From positions 1 to 5,647 of the forward strand of contig JAIXRT010000118.1 of NCBI GenBank assembly GCA_027485075.1: DNA of 5,647 nt, in the 5' to 3' direction. Source of the DNA: Cytophagaceae bacterium (GTDB lineage Bacteria > Bacteroidota > Bacteroidia > Cytophagales > Spirosomataceae). A program made the translations under genes and the position numbers. The stretch's first letter is position 1; the number at the start of each line of letters is the position of its first letter. This document shows, piece after piece, positions 1-5,647 of the stretch. The notes beneath the pieces are model-generated. The model searched no databases. It was not told where the DNA came from and saw nothing but the letters and a program-made list of their open reading frames with translations.

Positions 1-240
1 GAACAAGACGCGCAAAAAATGCAGTTTGTTTTACAAAAAGAAAAACAGGAAGCTGAACGTAAACGCGTAGAAGCGCAAGGTATCGCAGATTATCAGCGTA
101 TACTTTCAACCGGTTTAAGTGACAAGCAATTACAATACGAGGCAATTATCGCACAGAAAGAACTTGCCAAATCCCCAAATGCTAAAGTAATCATCATGGG
201 AGGTGGGAAATCAACCCCAATTATTCTCGGTAACAACTAA
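1..240 (+). CDS. Prohibitin/SPFH (Band 7) family protein, C-terminal fragment
   Basis: The frame is open from the first base of the window to a TAA at 238-240, so only the last 79 residues are seen; the start and the Band 7 domain lie upstream. The visible part begins with a Glu/Lys/Gln/Arg-rich amphipathic helix (about residues 1-30) of the kind that forms the C-terminal coiled coil of prohibitins and stomatins. An 'AQGIADYQRIL' stretch follows, then a short hydrophobic tail with a glycine run ending in 'GGGKSTPIILGNN'. From memory, bacterial prohibitin-like proteins of Bacteroidota end in very similar tails. Such proteins are membrane-anchored scaffolds that form large oligomeric rings and have no enzymatic activity. 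The Met at base 19 is internal and not a start. The family call is fairly sure; the specific role is unknown. Confidence 0.8.
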   Translation, partial: EQDAQKMQFVLQKEKQEAERKRVEAQGIADYQRILSTGLSDKQLQYEAIIAQKELAKSPNAKVIIMGGGKSTPIILGNN

Positions 241-242
241 TT

Positions 243-269
243 AAAAAGGCTCCTAATTGGAGCCTTTTT
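243..269. terminator. Bidirectional intrinsic terminator between convergent genes
   Basis: A perfect 11-bp inverted repeat (arms 243-253 and 259-269, loop TAATT) has a GGCTCC/GGAGCC core flanked by A and T runs. Read on the plus strand it is followed by a T run (265-271) just after the prohibitin-like stop codon at 238-240. Read on the minus strand its T run (from the A's at 243-247) comes directly after the ribBA stop codon at 270-272. One hairpin can therefore end both convergent transcripts. Confidence 0.85.
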
Positions 270-1490
270 TTATGATTTTAATATGGTGTGTCCCATTTTA
301 TCTCGCTTGGTAGTTAAATAAGCTTCATTATGTGGATTCGAAGGAATCTCGATCGGAAGGCTTTCCACAATCTCCAGTCCATAGCCCAATAATCCTGCAC
401 GCTTTTTAGGATTATTTGAAATTAACCGAATTTTTTGAACACCTAAATCACGTAAGATTTGTGCTCCTACCCCATAATCACGCTCATCCATCGCAAAACC
501 TAATTCCAAATTTGCCTCTACCGTATCTCGGCCTAGCTCCTGAAGTTTATACGCTCTTAACTTATTTAGTAAACCGATTCCTCTACCTTCTTGGAACATA
601 TACAATACGACACCTTTTCCAGCTTTCTCAACCATTTCCATCGCTTTATGGAGCTGGCCACCGCAATCGCACCGACAAGACCCAAAAATATCTCCTGTCA
701 CACACGAACTATGTACGCGCACTAATATCGGTTCATTTTTTTCCCAGGTGCCTTTCACTAGCGCTAAGTGGGTATCTCCCGTATTTTTTTGCTTAAAGGC
801 AATCAAATCAAAATGCCCCCATTCGGTAGGCATATCTACACCGATCTCCCGCTGAATTAATGATTCTGTAGCAAGACGATATTCGATTAAATCTTTGATG
901 GTCACTAAATGAAGATCAAACTTATCTGCGATTTTTCGTAAATCTGGTAGGCGCGCCATGGATCCATCCTCATTTAAGATTTCAATCAGGACACCCGACG
1001 GCTTAAATCCAGCGAGTTTTGCAAAATCCATGGAAGCCTCCGTGTGACCCGTCCGACGCAATACACCCTCTGATCTACTTTTAAGAGGGAAAATATGACC
1101 CGGACGACCCAAATCAGTAGGTTTTGTCGCTGGATCAACTAACGCTTTAATTGTCTTGGAACGATCTTGAGCGGAAATACCCGTCGTGCAGCCATGACCT
1201 AATAAATCAACAGATACGGTAAACGGAGTTTCGTGCGAAGTCGTATTTTGATCCACCATCATTTCGAGACCTAACTCTGCACAACGTTCATTAGTCAACG
1301 AAACACACATCAGTCCGCGCGCTTCACGGATCATGAAATTTACAATTTCTGGCGTGATGGCTTCTGAAGCACAAATCAAATCCCCCTCATTTTCTCTATT
1401 TTCGTCATCAGCCACAATAATCATTTTGCCTTGACGAATTGCTTCAATGGCATCCTCAATACGATCTAAACGTATACTTTCCTCTTGCAT
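270..1490 (-). CDS. ribBA: Bifunctional 3,4-dihydroxy-2-butanone-4-phosphate synthase / GTP cyclohydrolase II
   Basis: This cytoplasmic enzyme supplies both precursors of riboflavin: RibB makes dihydroxybutanone phosphate from ribulose 5-phosphate, and RibA opens GTP. In the 406-residue form chosen here, the RibB half (about 1-200) has [10 protein letters not shown] (28-37), RPGHIFPL (129-136) and RTGHTEAS (146-153). The RibA half (about 205-400) has the zinc-binding cysteines C273, C284 and C286 in a CxTGD...CDC motif, QEGRGIGL (310-317), the DER catalytic segment (355-357) and NNPKKRAGL near 379. Both domains look complete, and the length is normal for the fusion. The frame is open to an ATG at 1541 (423 residues), but the extra 17 residues do not resemble RibB and a promoter -7 box lies inside them, so the ATG at 1490 is preferred. 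No room exists for an FMN riboswitch. The gene appears to be transcribed alone. Confidence 0.95.
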   Translation of the reverse strand: MQEESIRLDRIEDAIEAIRQGKMIIVADDENRENEGDLICASEAITPEIVNFMIREARGLMCVSLTNERCAELGLEMMVDQNTTSHETPFTVSVDLLGHGCTTGISAQDRSKTIKALVDPATKPTDLGRPGHIFPLKSRSEGVLRRTGHTEASMDFAKLAGFKPSGVLIEILNEDGSMARLPDLRKIADKFDLHLVTIKDLIEYRLATESLIQREIGVDMPTEWGHFDLIAFKQKNTGDTHLALVKGTWEKNEPILVRVHSSCVTGDIFGSCRCDCGGQLHKAMEMVEKAGKGVVLYMFQEGRGIGLLNKLRAYKLQELGRDTVEANLELGFAMDERDYGVGAQILRDLGVQKIRLISNNPKKRAGLLGYGLEIVESLPIEIPSNPHNEAYLTTKRDKMGHTILKS

Positions 1491-1515
1491 GTATTTGATT
1501 TTTGAAACGAAAACA

Positions 1516-1523
1516 CAAAGGTA
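1516..1523 (-). promoter_or_regulatory. Candidate -7 promoter box for ribBA
   Basis: The minus strand reads TACCTTTG, an exact match to the Bacteroidota -7 consensus TAnnTTTG. Transcription would begin about 1509, giving a leader of roughly 20 nt before the ATG at 1490. No clear -33 TTTG element is seen at the usual spacing. Confidence 0.5.
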
Positions 1524-1546
1524 ATCAGAATTAGTTCCCATTTTCC

Positions 1547-1554
1547 TACCTTTG
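1547..1554 (+). promoter_or_regulatory. Candidate -7 promoter box for the ABC ATPase gene
   Basis: The plus strand reads TACCTTTG, again an exact TAnnTTTG match and identical to the box on the opposite strand at 1516-1523. A start near 1561 would leave a leader of about 19 nt before the ATG at 1580. No -33 element is obvious. The two boxes are back to back, 23 bp apart. Confidence 0.5.
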
Positions 1555-1579
1555 TCAGATAAAATATGCCTTAGCAGCT

Positions 1580-2287
1580 ATGCCCATTCAAGTTTTAAAT
1601 TTAGGTAAGAAATATGGCCAACAATGGGCTGTAGAAGGGTTGAATTTCCAAGCACAACCAGGTGAAATTATTGGGTTCTTAGGTCCAAATGGCGCAGGAA
1701 AATCGACTACACTTAAAATGCTTGTTGGCCTACTCAATCCATCCATAGGAACTGCCAGCATACAAGGAATCGAAGTTCAATCAGATACGATTGCGCTCAA
1801 AAAACAAATTGGATATTTAGCTGAAAATAATCCTGTTTACCCGGATATGTATGTCAAGGAATTTTTAGCGTTCATTGGTAGTTTACATGGATTCTCTACT
1901 GAAAATTGTGCCAGAAGGATCGAGGAAGTCATTGAACTCGTAGGTCTTTCCCGGGAGCAATCGAAAAAAATAGGCGAACTGTCCAAAGGCTACCAGCAGC
2001 GGGTTGGCATTGCTCAAGCTATATTTCACAACCCAGACATCCTAATTTTAGATGAACCTACCAGTGGACTTGATCCAAACCAAATGGAAGAGATTCGTCA
2101 GTTAATTCTATCGTTAAAATCGAATAAGACCATTCTGTTTTCAAGTCATCTATTGAGCGAGGTAGAGAGTATTTGCGATCGCATTCTACTGATTAATAAA
2201 GGTACATTAAGAGCTGATTGCACCATGCAGGAGGCAAAGGCCTATCCAGGTGGATTACCAGCCTTTTTTCAAGACAAAACTAAATAA
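1580..2287 (+). CDS. gldA: GldA-like ABC transporter ATP-binding protein
   Basis: This is a 235-residue ABC ATPase that would power an ABC-2 type membrane exporter from the cytoplasmic face. All core motifs are intact: Walker A GPNGAGKST (35-43), a Q-loop region 'IGYLAENNPVYPDMYV' with Glu82 where many ABC proteins have Gln (usual in the GldA/DrrA group, from memory), signature LSKGYQQR (134-141), Walker B ILILDEP (154-160), D-loop SGLDP (162-166) and switch His190. The wording around the Q-loop and 'GLDPNQMEEIRQ' is close to GldA, the gliding/secretion-associated ATPase of Bacteroidota. The tail after about residue 210 is short: GldA proteins are usually near 300 residues, so most of the C-terminal accessory domain is absent. 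No permease (GldF/GldG-like) gene is adjacent. The family is certain, while assignment to GldA itself is tentative. The 3' end overlaps the convergent amidase gene by 8 bp. Confidence 0.88.
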   Translation: MPIQVLNLGKKYGQQWAVEGLNFQAQPGEIIGFLGPNGAGKSTTLKMLVGLLNPSIGTASIQGIEVQSDTIALKKQIGYLAENNPVYPDMYVKEFLAFIGSLHGFSTENCARRIEEVIELVGLSREQSKKIGELSKGYQQRVGIAQAIFHNPDILILDEPTSGLDPNQMEEIRQLILSLKSNKTILFSSHLLSEVESICDRILLINKGTLRADCTMQEAKAYPGGLPAFFQDKTK

Positions 2288-3065
2288 GCTGAAAGGAATC
2301 TGCATCTAAATGGGCAGGGAATGATTCCCTAAAAGCCCTCAATTGATCTAGACTTAATCTAAAAGATTGAATCGTAGCGGCAGATCCTAGTTGACCTAAT
2401 TCCTCGCCTTTAAAAGAAATCAACGCTGAATGACCCGAATATTCCAGAGCATTTCCATCCAAACCAATTCGATTAACACCCGCTACATAGGCTAAATTTT
2501 CAATGGCACGCGCCTTTAACAAGACATCCCAGGCATGCGTCCTAGCTGCTGGCCAGTTGGCCACATAAACAGCCAAATCATATCCCAAACCCACATTACG
2601 AGACCAAACAGGGAACCTTAAATCGTAACAAATAAATGGAGAGATACGCCATCCTTTTAATGAAAAGATAAGCTTTTCAGTACCAGGCTGATAATGCTCC
2701 TGCTCCTTACCCATCCGAAATAAATGCTTTTTATCATAAGAATGCGTCGAGCCATCTGGGAAAGCGACGATAAGCCTATTTACTAAACCGAATTTCTCTT
2801 TGATTTTTAAACTTCCGATGATGACCGCTTGGATGCGTTTGGCCTGCATCAACATCCATTGGGTACTGGGGCCTTGAGGAATTTCAGCATTTATGGCCGA
2901 CATGCTAAAGCCGGTGGTAAACATTTCTGGGAAGATAACTAGGTCTGTTTGACCGATTAGTTGGGTTAACTGCTCTTCTATATGTCCACAATTAGCAAGT
3001 GGGCTATCCCAAATCAAATCAGTTTGAACTAAACTTACACGTAAGTTAGAAGTAGCCTCAGACAT
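2280..3065 (-). CDS. Nitrilase-superfamily amidohydrolase, YafV/omega-amidase type
   Basis: This 261-residue cytoplasmic enzyme belongs to the carbon-nitrogen hydrolase family. The Glu-Lys-Cys catalytic triad is present: Glu47 in FPEMFTTGF, Lys112 in YDKKHLFRMGKE, and Cys146 in ICYDLRFPVWSRN. The 'KKHLFRMGKE..HY.PG' and 'YVANWPAARTHAW' segments match the YafV/Nit2 branch, whose known members hydrolyse alpha-ketoglutaramate or related omega-amides in metabolite repair. The substrate here is inferred, not shown. Length is normal for the branch (E. coli YafV is about 256 residues). It is the third gene of a minus-strand operon, 12 bp after the DUF4270 gene. Its ATG lies within a hairpin that also covers the upstream stop codon, so its translation is probably coupled. 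The stop codon (TAG) sits within the last codons of the convergent ABC gene. Confidence 0.92.
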   Translation of the reverse strand: MSEATSNLRVSLVQTDLIWDSPLANCGHIEEQLTQLIGQTDLVIFPEMFTTGFSMSAINAEIPQGPSTQWMLMQAKRIQAVIIGSLKIKEKFGLVNRLIVAFPDGSTHSYDKKHLFRMGKEQEHYQPGTEKLIFSLKGWRISPFICYDLRFPVWSRNVGLGYDLAVYVANWPAARTHAWDVLLKARAIENLAYVAGVNRIGLDGNALEYSGHSALISFKGEELGQLGSAATIQSFRLSLDQLRAFRESFPAHLDADSFQLI

Positions 3066-3091
3066 ATTGCCAATAATTTATTTGGCAATAT
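3064..3091 (-). promoter_or_regulatory. Hairpin spanning stop/start codons, possible translational coupler
   Basis: On the minus-strand mRNA a perfect 10-bp inverted repeat (arms 3082-3091 and 3064-3073, 8-nt loop 3074-3081) has ATATTGCCAA as its 5' arm. The 5' arm covers the last sense codons of the DUF4270 gene, the DUF4270 stop codon TAA runs from the arm's 3' edge into the loop, and the 3' arm ends in the A and T of the amidase ATG. No T run follows, so it does not look like a terminator. A ribosome finishing the upstream gene would melt the stem and expose the next start. Confidence 0.5.
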
Positions 3092-4448
3092 AGGAATAAT
3101 AAACACGTAACCTAGCTTTGAGAGCGTTCAATGGCACAAAGCGTGCACTTTCACTGACCATTTTAGTCATCCCGGAAGTTGAAGTGGCTAAGGTAGGGGT
3201 AACAAGGTATCCTAAGTTTAATTTACGACCGGCCATAATGGATTGTAAATCCGTAGTCACATTGAACGTGTAAGAATTAAATGCTGCATTGTAATTCGCT
3301 ATTTGAATTCCTCCACCACCTTCAGAAATTATATAACCCAAGCCTGAGGCATTACGAATCGGTTTATTTTTTCCATCCGCTTGTAACAAGGTCAACTGGC
3401 CTAAGGTATTATTTAGATCTAAGCCATCTACTCCCGATAGAATAAGTTCCGCCTTGTTGATCGCTACATCATTTTTACCTTTTAAATTCAACAACGTTGG
3501 CAATTTAATTTGCGTCACGATACCCGATCCTGATTGCACATATGTCGTATTATTTGTCTTTGTGGAAGGCACTACATCGCCTGGTTTAACCAGCGCCGCA
3601 AGTGCTCCCGTTTTCGATATTTGAAATTTATTAAATCTCGCTTGCACTTCCGCCGAAAGGGACGTCGATAAACTAAAATAATAAGTCAACGAATATTGAG
3701 TTGCATCACCTGGATTACGCCAGTAGATTGTCATACTCGAATATGTGGGCGAAAAGCCTAATAAGGCAGCTTTAGATGCACTCGTAGATTTGAAATACAA
3801 ACCTGGAAAAGCAGCTCGAAACGTTTTACCTCCACCGGATAATGTTTTATCGGAAAAATTCTTAATCAACTCATTTCCCCAAGCGGCAGACATACGAAAA
3901 GACAAGGTATCCAATTTCAATGAATCTCCATTATTTGAACGAGCTCTAATCACGCGCGGCTTAAACGAGTGAACGGCCACGGGATTCGCATCAAAAGGAA
4001 TACTAGAATTTGTATAATAATTCGCTGAAAGACTCAAACTATCCTTCAACTTATACACTGAAATCGTCTGAGGCTGCAAAGTATCTCCCTGATAACCATT
4101 GTAAACTAAGCTCATGCGCACGGAATCTAAAACCGATGTAGCTTTAGAAGTTAAGGTATCTGCATTCGAGATTTGTGCAAAAAAGGAAGATTGAAAGGTA
4201 CCAAGTTCTGGATGTTGATAGGAACCTAGTAACAACGTACTACCTCCACCTGTCTGAATCGAATCAATTAAAACAGTAGATGATTCAACACGCAGCGTAT
4301 CTGTTAAATTGAGTCCTACTTCAACACTGAAAAGTTCAGCACCAATTTCTTTAGGCGTATCACATGATGCAAGAAATAGGGAAATAATTCCCAACCATTT
4401 AATTGCCGGCCAGTTCAATGTAGGCTTTTTCGAAGAAATCGAGGTCAT
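3078..4448 (-). CDS. DUF4270 family lipoprotein
   Basis: This is a 456-residue predicted envelope lipoprotein of unknown function. The chosen start gives a lipoprotein signal peptide: Lys7-Lys8, a hydrophobic run (WLGIISLFLA) and the lipobox LASC with Cys29 as the lipidated residue. The frame is open upstream to 4520, but those residues lie deeper inside the preceding gene and spoil the signal peptide. After the Cys, 'DTPKEIGAELFSVEVGLNLTDTLRVESSTVLIDSI' and 'LLLGSYQHPELGT' are typical of DUF4270, a family essentially limited to Bacteroidota (from memory). The rest is Ser/Thr-rich and looks beta-rich, with a 'YVQSGSGIVTQIKLP' segment near residue 303 and an 'INKAELIL' strand near 330, and no membrane segments. 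The family length is normal. It overlaps the upstream glycosyltransferase-like gene by 50 bp in another frame and is co-transcribed with it. Exposure on the outer membrane is possible but not proven. Confidence 0.88.
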   Translation of the reverse strand: MTSISSKKPTLNWPAIKWLGIISLFLASCDTPKEIGAELFSVEVGLNLTDTLRVESSTVLIDSIQTGGGSTLLLGSYQHPELGTFQSSFFAQISNADTLTSKATSVLDSVRMSLVYNGYQGDTLQPQTISVYKLKDSLSLSANYYTNSSIPFDANPVAVHSFKPRVIRARSNNGDSLKLDTLSFRMSAAWGNELIKNFSDKTLSGGGKTFRAAFPGLYFKSTSASKAALLGFSPTYSSMTIYWRNPGDATQYSLTYYFSLSTSLSAEVQARFNKFQISKTGALAALVKPGDVVPSTKTNNTTYVQSGSGIVTQIKLPTLLNLKGKNDVAINKAELILSGVDGLDLNNTLGQLTLLQADGKNKPIRNASGLGYIISEGGGGIQIANYNAAFNSYTFNVTTDLQSIMAGRKLNLGYLVTPTLATSTSGMTKMVSESARFVPLNALKARLRVYYSYIAK

Positions 4449-5208
4449 TTTCGGCAATATTTTGGAAGGTTTTATCTTGAAATTCATCAATAATCGATTG
4501 GATACGGGAATTATCCGCATTTTCTAAGGATACTATTCTGTCGGCAAATTCTGCCCCTATTTTAATAAATGCAGCATAATCTGCTGTCTTCAAACTGGAC
4601 AATTCCGAATCATCCATATCGCCAATTTTAACTTTCTCATTCAAATCCTCGGATGAGAACGTAAAATCAAATCCAGAATTGTGTGGAGAGAAAATTGTTT
4701 TTGAATCTTTGAAAATCGGGTGACTACGGTAGTAGGTCGAGATGTACAAAGGAACCAAACTTGCCATCCAATCATTGCAATGTACAACGTCTGGCGACCA
4801 GCCTAACTTAATTACAGTTTCTAATGCACCTTTACAGAAGAAGATGGCACGCTCATGATTATCAGCATAAAACGCATCCTCTTTGTCAGTCAATACATAT
4901 TTCCGCTGGAAATAATCCTCATTATCAATAAAATAGACCTGCAATTTAGCAGCAGGTATACTAGCTACTTTAATGGTTAAAGGTTTTTCTTCATCTCCCA
5001 TCGGAATCGTAATTCCTGAAAGACGAACCACCTCATGCAAGCGATTTTTACGTTCATTAATGGAACCAAAACGAGGAACCAAGATTCGAATTTCCATTCC
5101 GCGCTCTTGCATCGCAGTAGGTAACGCGCGAACAAAATCAGCTATTTTGGAAGTGTTGAGGAACGGATCTACCTCGCTGGAAACGTAAAGAATACGTAAT
5201 TTAGACAT
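4399..5208 (-). CDS. Short glycogen/starch synthase-like protein (GT5 N-terminal domain only)
   Basis: This 269-residue protein matches the N-terminal half of GT5 glycogen/starch synthases. It opens with 'KLRILYVSSEVDPF', has 'MQERGMEIRILVPRFGSINERKNRLHEVVRLSG' (33-65), then 'VVHCNDWMASLVP' (141-153), 'TIFSPHN' (171-177) and 'ADRIVSLE' (222-229). The KTGGL loop that binds ADP-glucose in true GlgA is replaced by NTSKI (18-22), and the whole C-terminal Rossmann domain, which carries most sugar-nucleotide contacts, is absent. The stop codon is clean and no remnant of the missing half follows, so this is the short form that, from memory, is widespread in Bacteroidota, not a fresh truncation. Glycogen synthase activity is unlikely; a regulatory or other role is inferred. 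It is the first gene of a three-gene minus-strand operon and is divergent from the UPF0104 gene. Confidence 0.88.
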   Translation of the reverse strand: MSKLRILYVSSEVDPFLNTSKIADFVRALPTAMQERGMEIRILVPRFGSINERKNRLHEVVRLSGITIPMGDEEKPLTIKVASIPAAKLQVYFIDNEDYFQRKYVLTDKEDAFYADNHERAIFFCKGALETVIKLGWSPDVVHCNDWMASLVPLYISTYYRSHPIFKDSKTIFSPHNSGFDFTFSSEDLNEKVKIGDMDDSELSSLKTADYAAFIKIGAEFADRIVSLENADNSRIQSIIDEFQDKTFQNIAENDLDFFEKAYIELAGN

Positions 5209-5248
5209 GCTAAAATTAGTTAGGGGAGTTTATCCCAAAAAACAAATG

Positions 5249-5256
5249 CAAAAATA
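5249..5256 (-). promoter_or_regulatory. Candidate -7 promoter box for the glycosyltransferase-DUF4270-amidase operon
   Basis: The minus strand reads TATTTTTG, matching TAnnTTTG. Transcription would start near 5242, about 34 nt before the ATG at 5208. The site lies in a very AT-rich stretch, so a chance match is possible, and no good -33 element is seen. Confidence 0.4.
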
Positions 5257-5302
5257 TAAAAAATTAATCGTAAATCCGCATCATTAATTCACTAAAGGTC
5301 TT

Positions 5303-5309
5303 TATTTTG
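5303..5309 (+). promoter_or_regulatory. Weak candidate -7 box for the UPF0104-like gene
   Basis: TATTTTG is one base short of TAnnTTTG and lies about 30 nt before the ATG at 5339, at a plausible distance for a short leader. No -33 element supports it. The rest of the 130-bp divergent intergenic region (5209-5338) holds no other structure I can support. Confidence 0.2.
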
Positions 5310-5338
5310 CCCTTTGATATCGAATTCGCCACAGCTAA

Positions 5339-5647
5339 ATGATCAAATCATTCCTCAAATACACCTTCTCAACCCTACTAGCAGCCGCATTGCTCTATTG
5401 GGCAATTGACAAAAGTGATTTACGCTGGAATGATATATATTTGACATTTCAGCAGGCCAATTACACATGGGTTGGCATTTCATTACTCATTGCATTGATT
5501 TCACATATTTTTCGGGCATTGCGTTGGGAGCAATTACTGGGCGCGATGCACTACTATCCTGGAACAACACGGACACTTTCGGCTGTTTTGATTGGCTATT
5601 TTGCCAATTTTCTTGTGCCAAGAATGGGTGAAGTATCTCGGTGTGGA
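5339..5647 (+). CDS. UPF0104/YbhN-like (lysylphosphatidylglycerol synthase TM region) membrane protein, N-terminal part
   Basis: The frame opens at ATG 5339 and runs off the window after 103 codons. Residues 8-23 and about 43-60 are hydrophobic and should be the first two membrane segments of a multi-pass inner-membrane protein. The 'SHIFRALRWEQLL' (55-67) and 'GYFANFLVPRMGEVSRCG' (86-103) segments are the hallmark N-terminal motifs of the UPF0104 family (PF03706-type), the membrane part shared with MprF flippases. Stand-alone members lack the lysyl-transferase domain and are presumed to move or flip lipids, but the substrate is not established. ATG 5339 is the first in-frame start and gives a short N-terminus with Lys3 and Lys7 before the first membrane segment. 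It is transcribed divergently from the glycosyltransferase operon. Confidence 0.9.
   Translation, partial: MIKSFLKYTFSTLLAAALLYWAIDKSDLRWNDIYLTFQQANYTWVGISLLIALISHIFRALRWEQLLGAMHYYPGTTRTLSAVLIGYFANFLVPRMGEVSRCG

Noticed and set aside
196..216. 'GGGKST' in the prohibitin-like tail resembles a P-loop.
   Set aside because: It lacks the GxxxxGK[ST] spacing and sits in a C-terminal tail typical of prohibitin-like proteins, with no nucleotide-binding domain around it.
416..796. A 126-residue open frame on the plus strand opposite ribBA.
   Set aside because: It lies fully inside a clear ribBA coding sequence on the other strand, with no recognisable domain or composition of its own.
1491..1579. 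Possible FMN riboswitch upstream of ribBA.
   Set aside because: The region is under 90 bp, shared with a divergent gene, and shows none of the conserved riboswitch core; the inferred leader is only about 20 nt.
3745..3972. A 75-residue plus-strand open frame inside the DUF4270 gene.
   Set aside because: It is a shadow of the real gene on the opposite strand, with no start context or family match.
4309..4527. A 72-residue plus-strand open frame across the glycosyltransferase/DUF4270 overlap.
   Set aside because: It is antisense to two well-supported genes and has no recognisable features.
4973..5188. A 71-residue plus-strand open frame inside the GT5-like gene.
   Set aside because: It is antisense to a conserved coding region, with no supporting motif.
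5224..5236. Small inverted repeat GGGA/TCCC in the leader of the GT5-like gene.
   Set aside because: A stem of only 4 bp with a 5-nt loop is expected by chance and is too weak to call a regulatory element.
5294..5315. AAAGG/CCTTT inverted repeat in the divergent intergenic region.
   Set aside because: The arms are only 5 bp and AT-rich, so they give no real support for an operator.

Overview
The window looks like chromosomal DNA from a Bacteroidota bacterium, most likely of the Cytophagales/Flectobacillus-Spirosoma type. The reasons are a DUF4270 lipoprotein and a short GT5-like 'glycogen synthase', both characteristic of that phylum, a GldA-type ABC ATPase, a fused RibBA, no clear Shine-Dalgarno sequences, and promoter-like TAnnTTTG boxes upstream of genes. 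The placement rests on remembered family features, not on a search. The DNA is moderately AT-rich and densely coded. The longest non-coding stretch is about 130 bp, and no RNA gene, mobile element, CRISPR array or prophage is visible.

Layout, left to right. Bases 1-240 (+) hold the C-terminal end of a prohibitin/SPFH-family membrane protein. It is followed by a strong hairpin (243-269) that can terminate transcription from both sides. Next is ribBA on the minus strand (270-1490), which encodes a bifunctional riboflavin-biosynthesis enzyme. A compact divergent promoter region (about 1491-1579) separates it from a plus-strand GldA-like ABC ATPase (1580-2287). The 3' end of the ATPase gene overlaps by 8 bp the convergent minus-strand gene for a nitrilase-family amidase (2280-3065).

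The amidase is the last gene of a three-gene minus-strand operon read from right to left: a short GT5-like glycosyltransferase (4399-5208), a DUF4270 lipoprotein (3078-4448) and the amidase. The first two overlap by about 50 bp. The last two are 12 bp apart and are joined by a perfect 10-bp hairpin spanning the stop codon of one and the start codon of the other, which suggests translational coupling. Across a 130-bp divergent intergenic region, a plus-strand gene for a multi-pass UPF0104/YbhN-like membrane protein starts at 5339 and runs off the window.

Functionally this is mostly housekeeping: flavin precursor synthesis, an ABC ATPase without its permease here, amide metabolite repair, and a cell-envelope lipoprotein co-expressed with a probably non-catalytic glycosyltransferase-like protein. 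I found no convincing new system. The points most worth a second look are the stop/start hairpin, the symmetrical divergent promoter, and the glycosyltransferase-like protein that lacks the usual sugar-nucleotide-binding parts.
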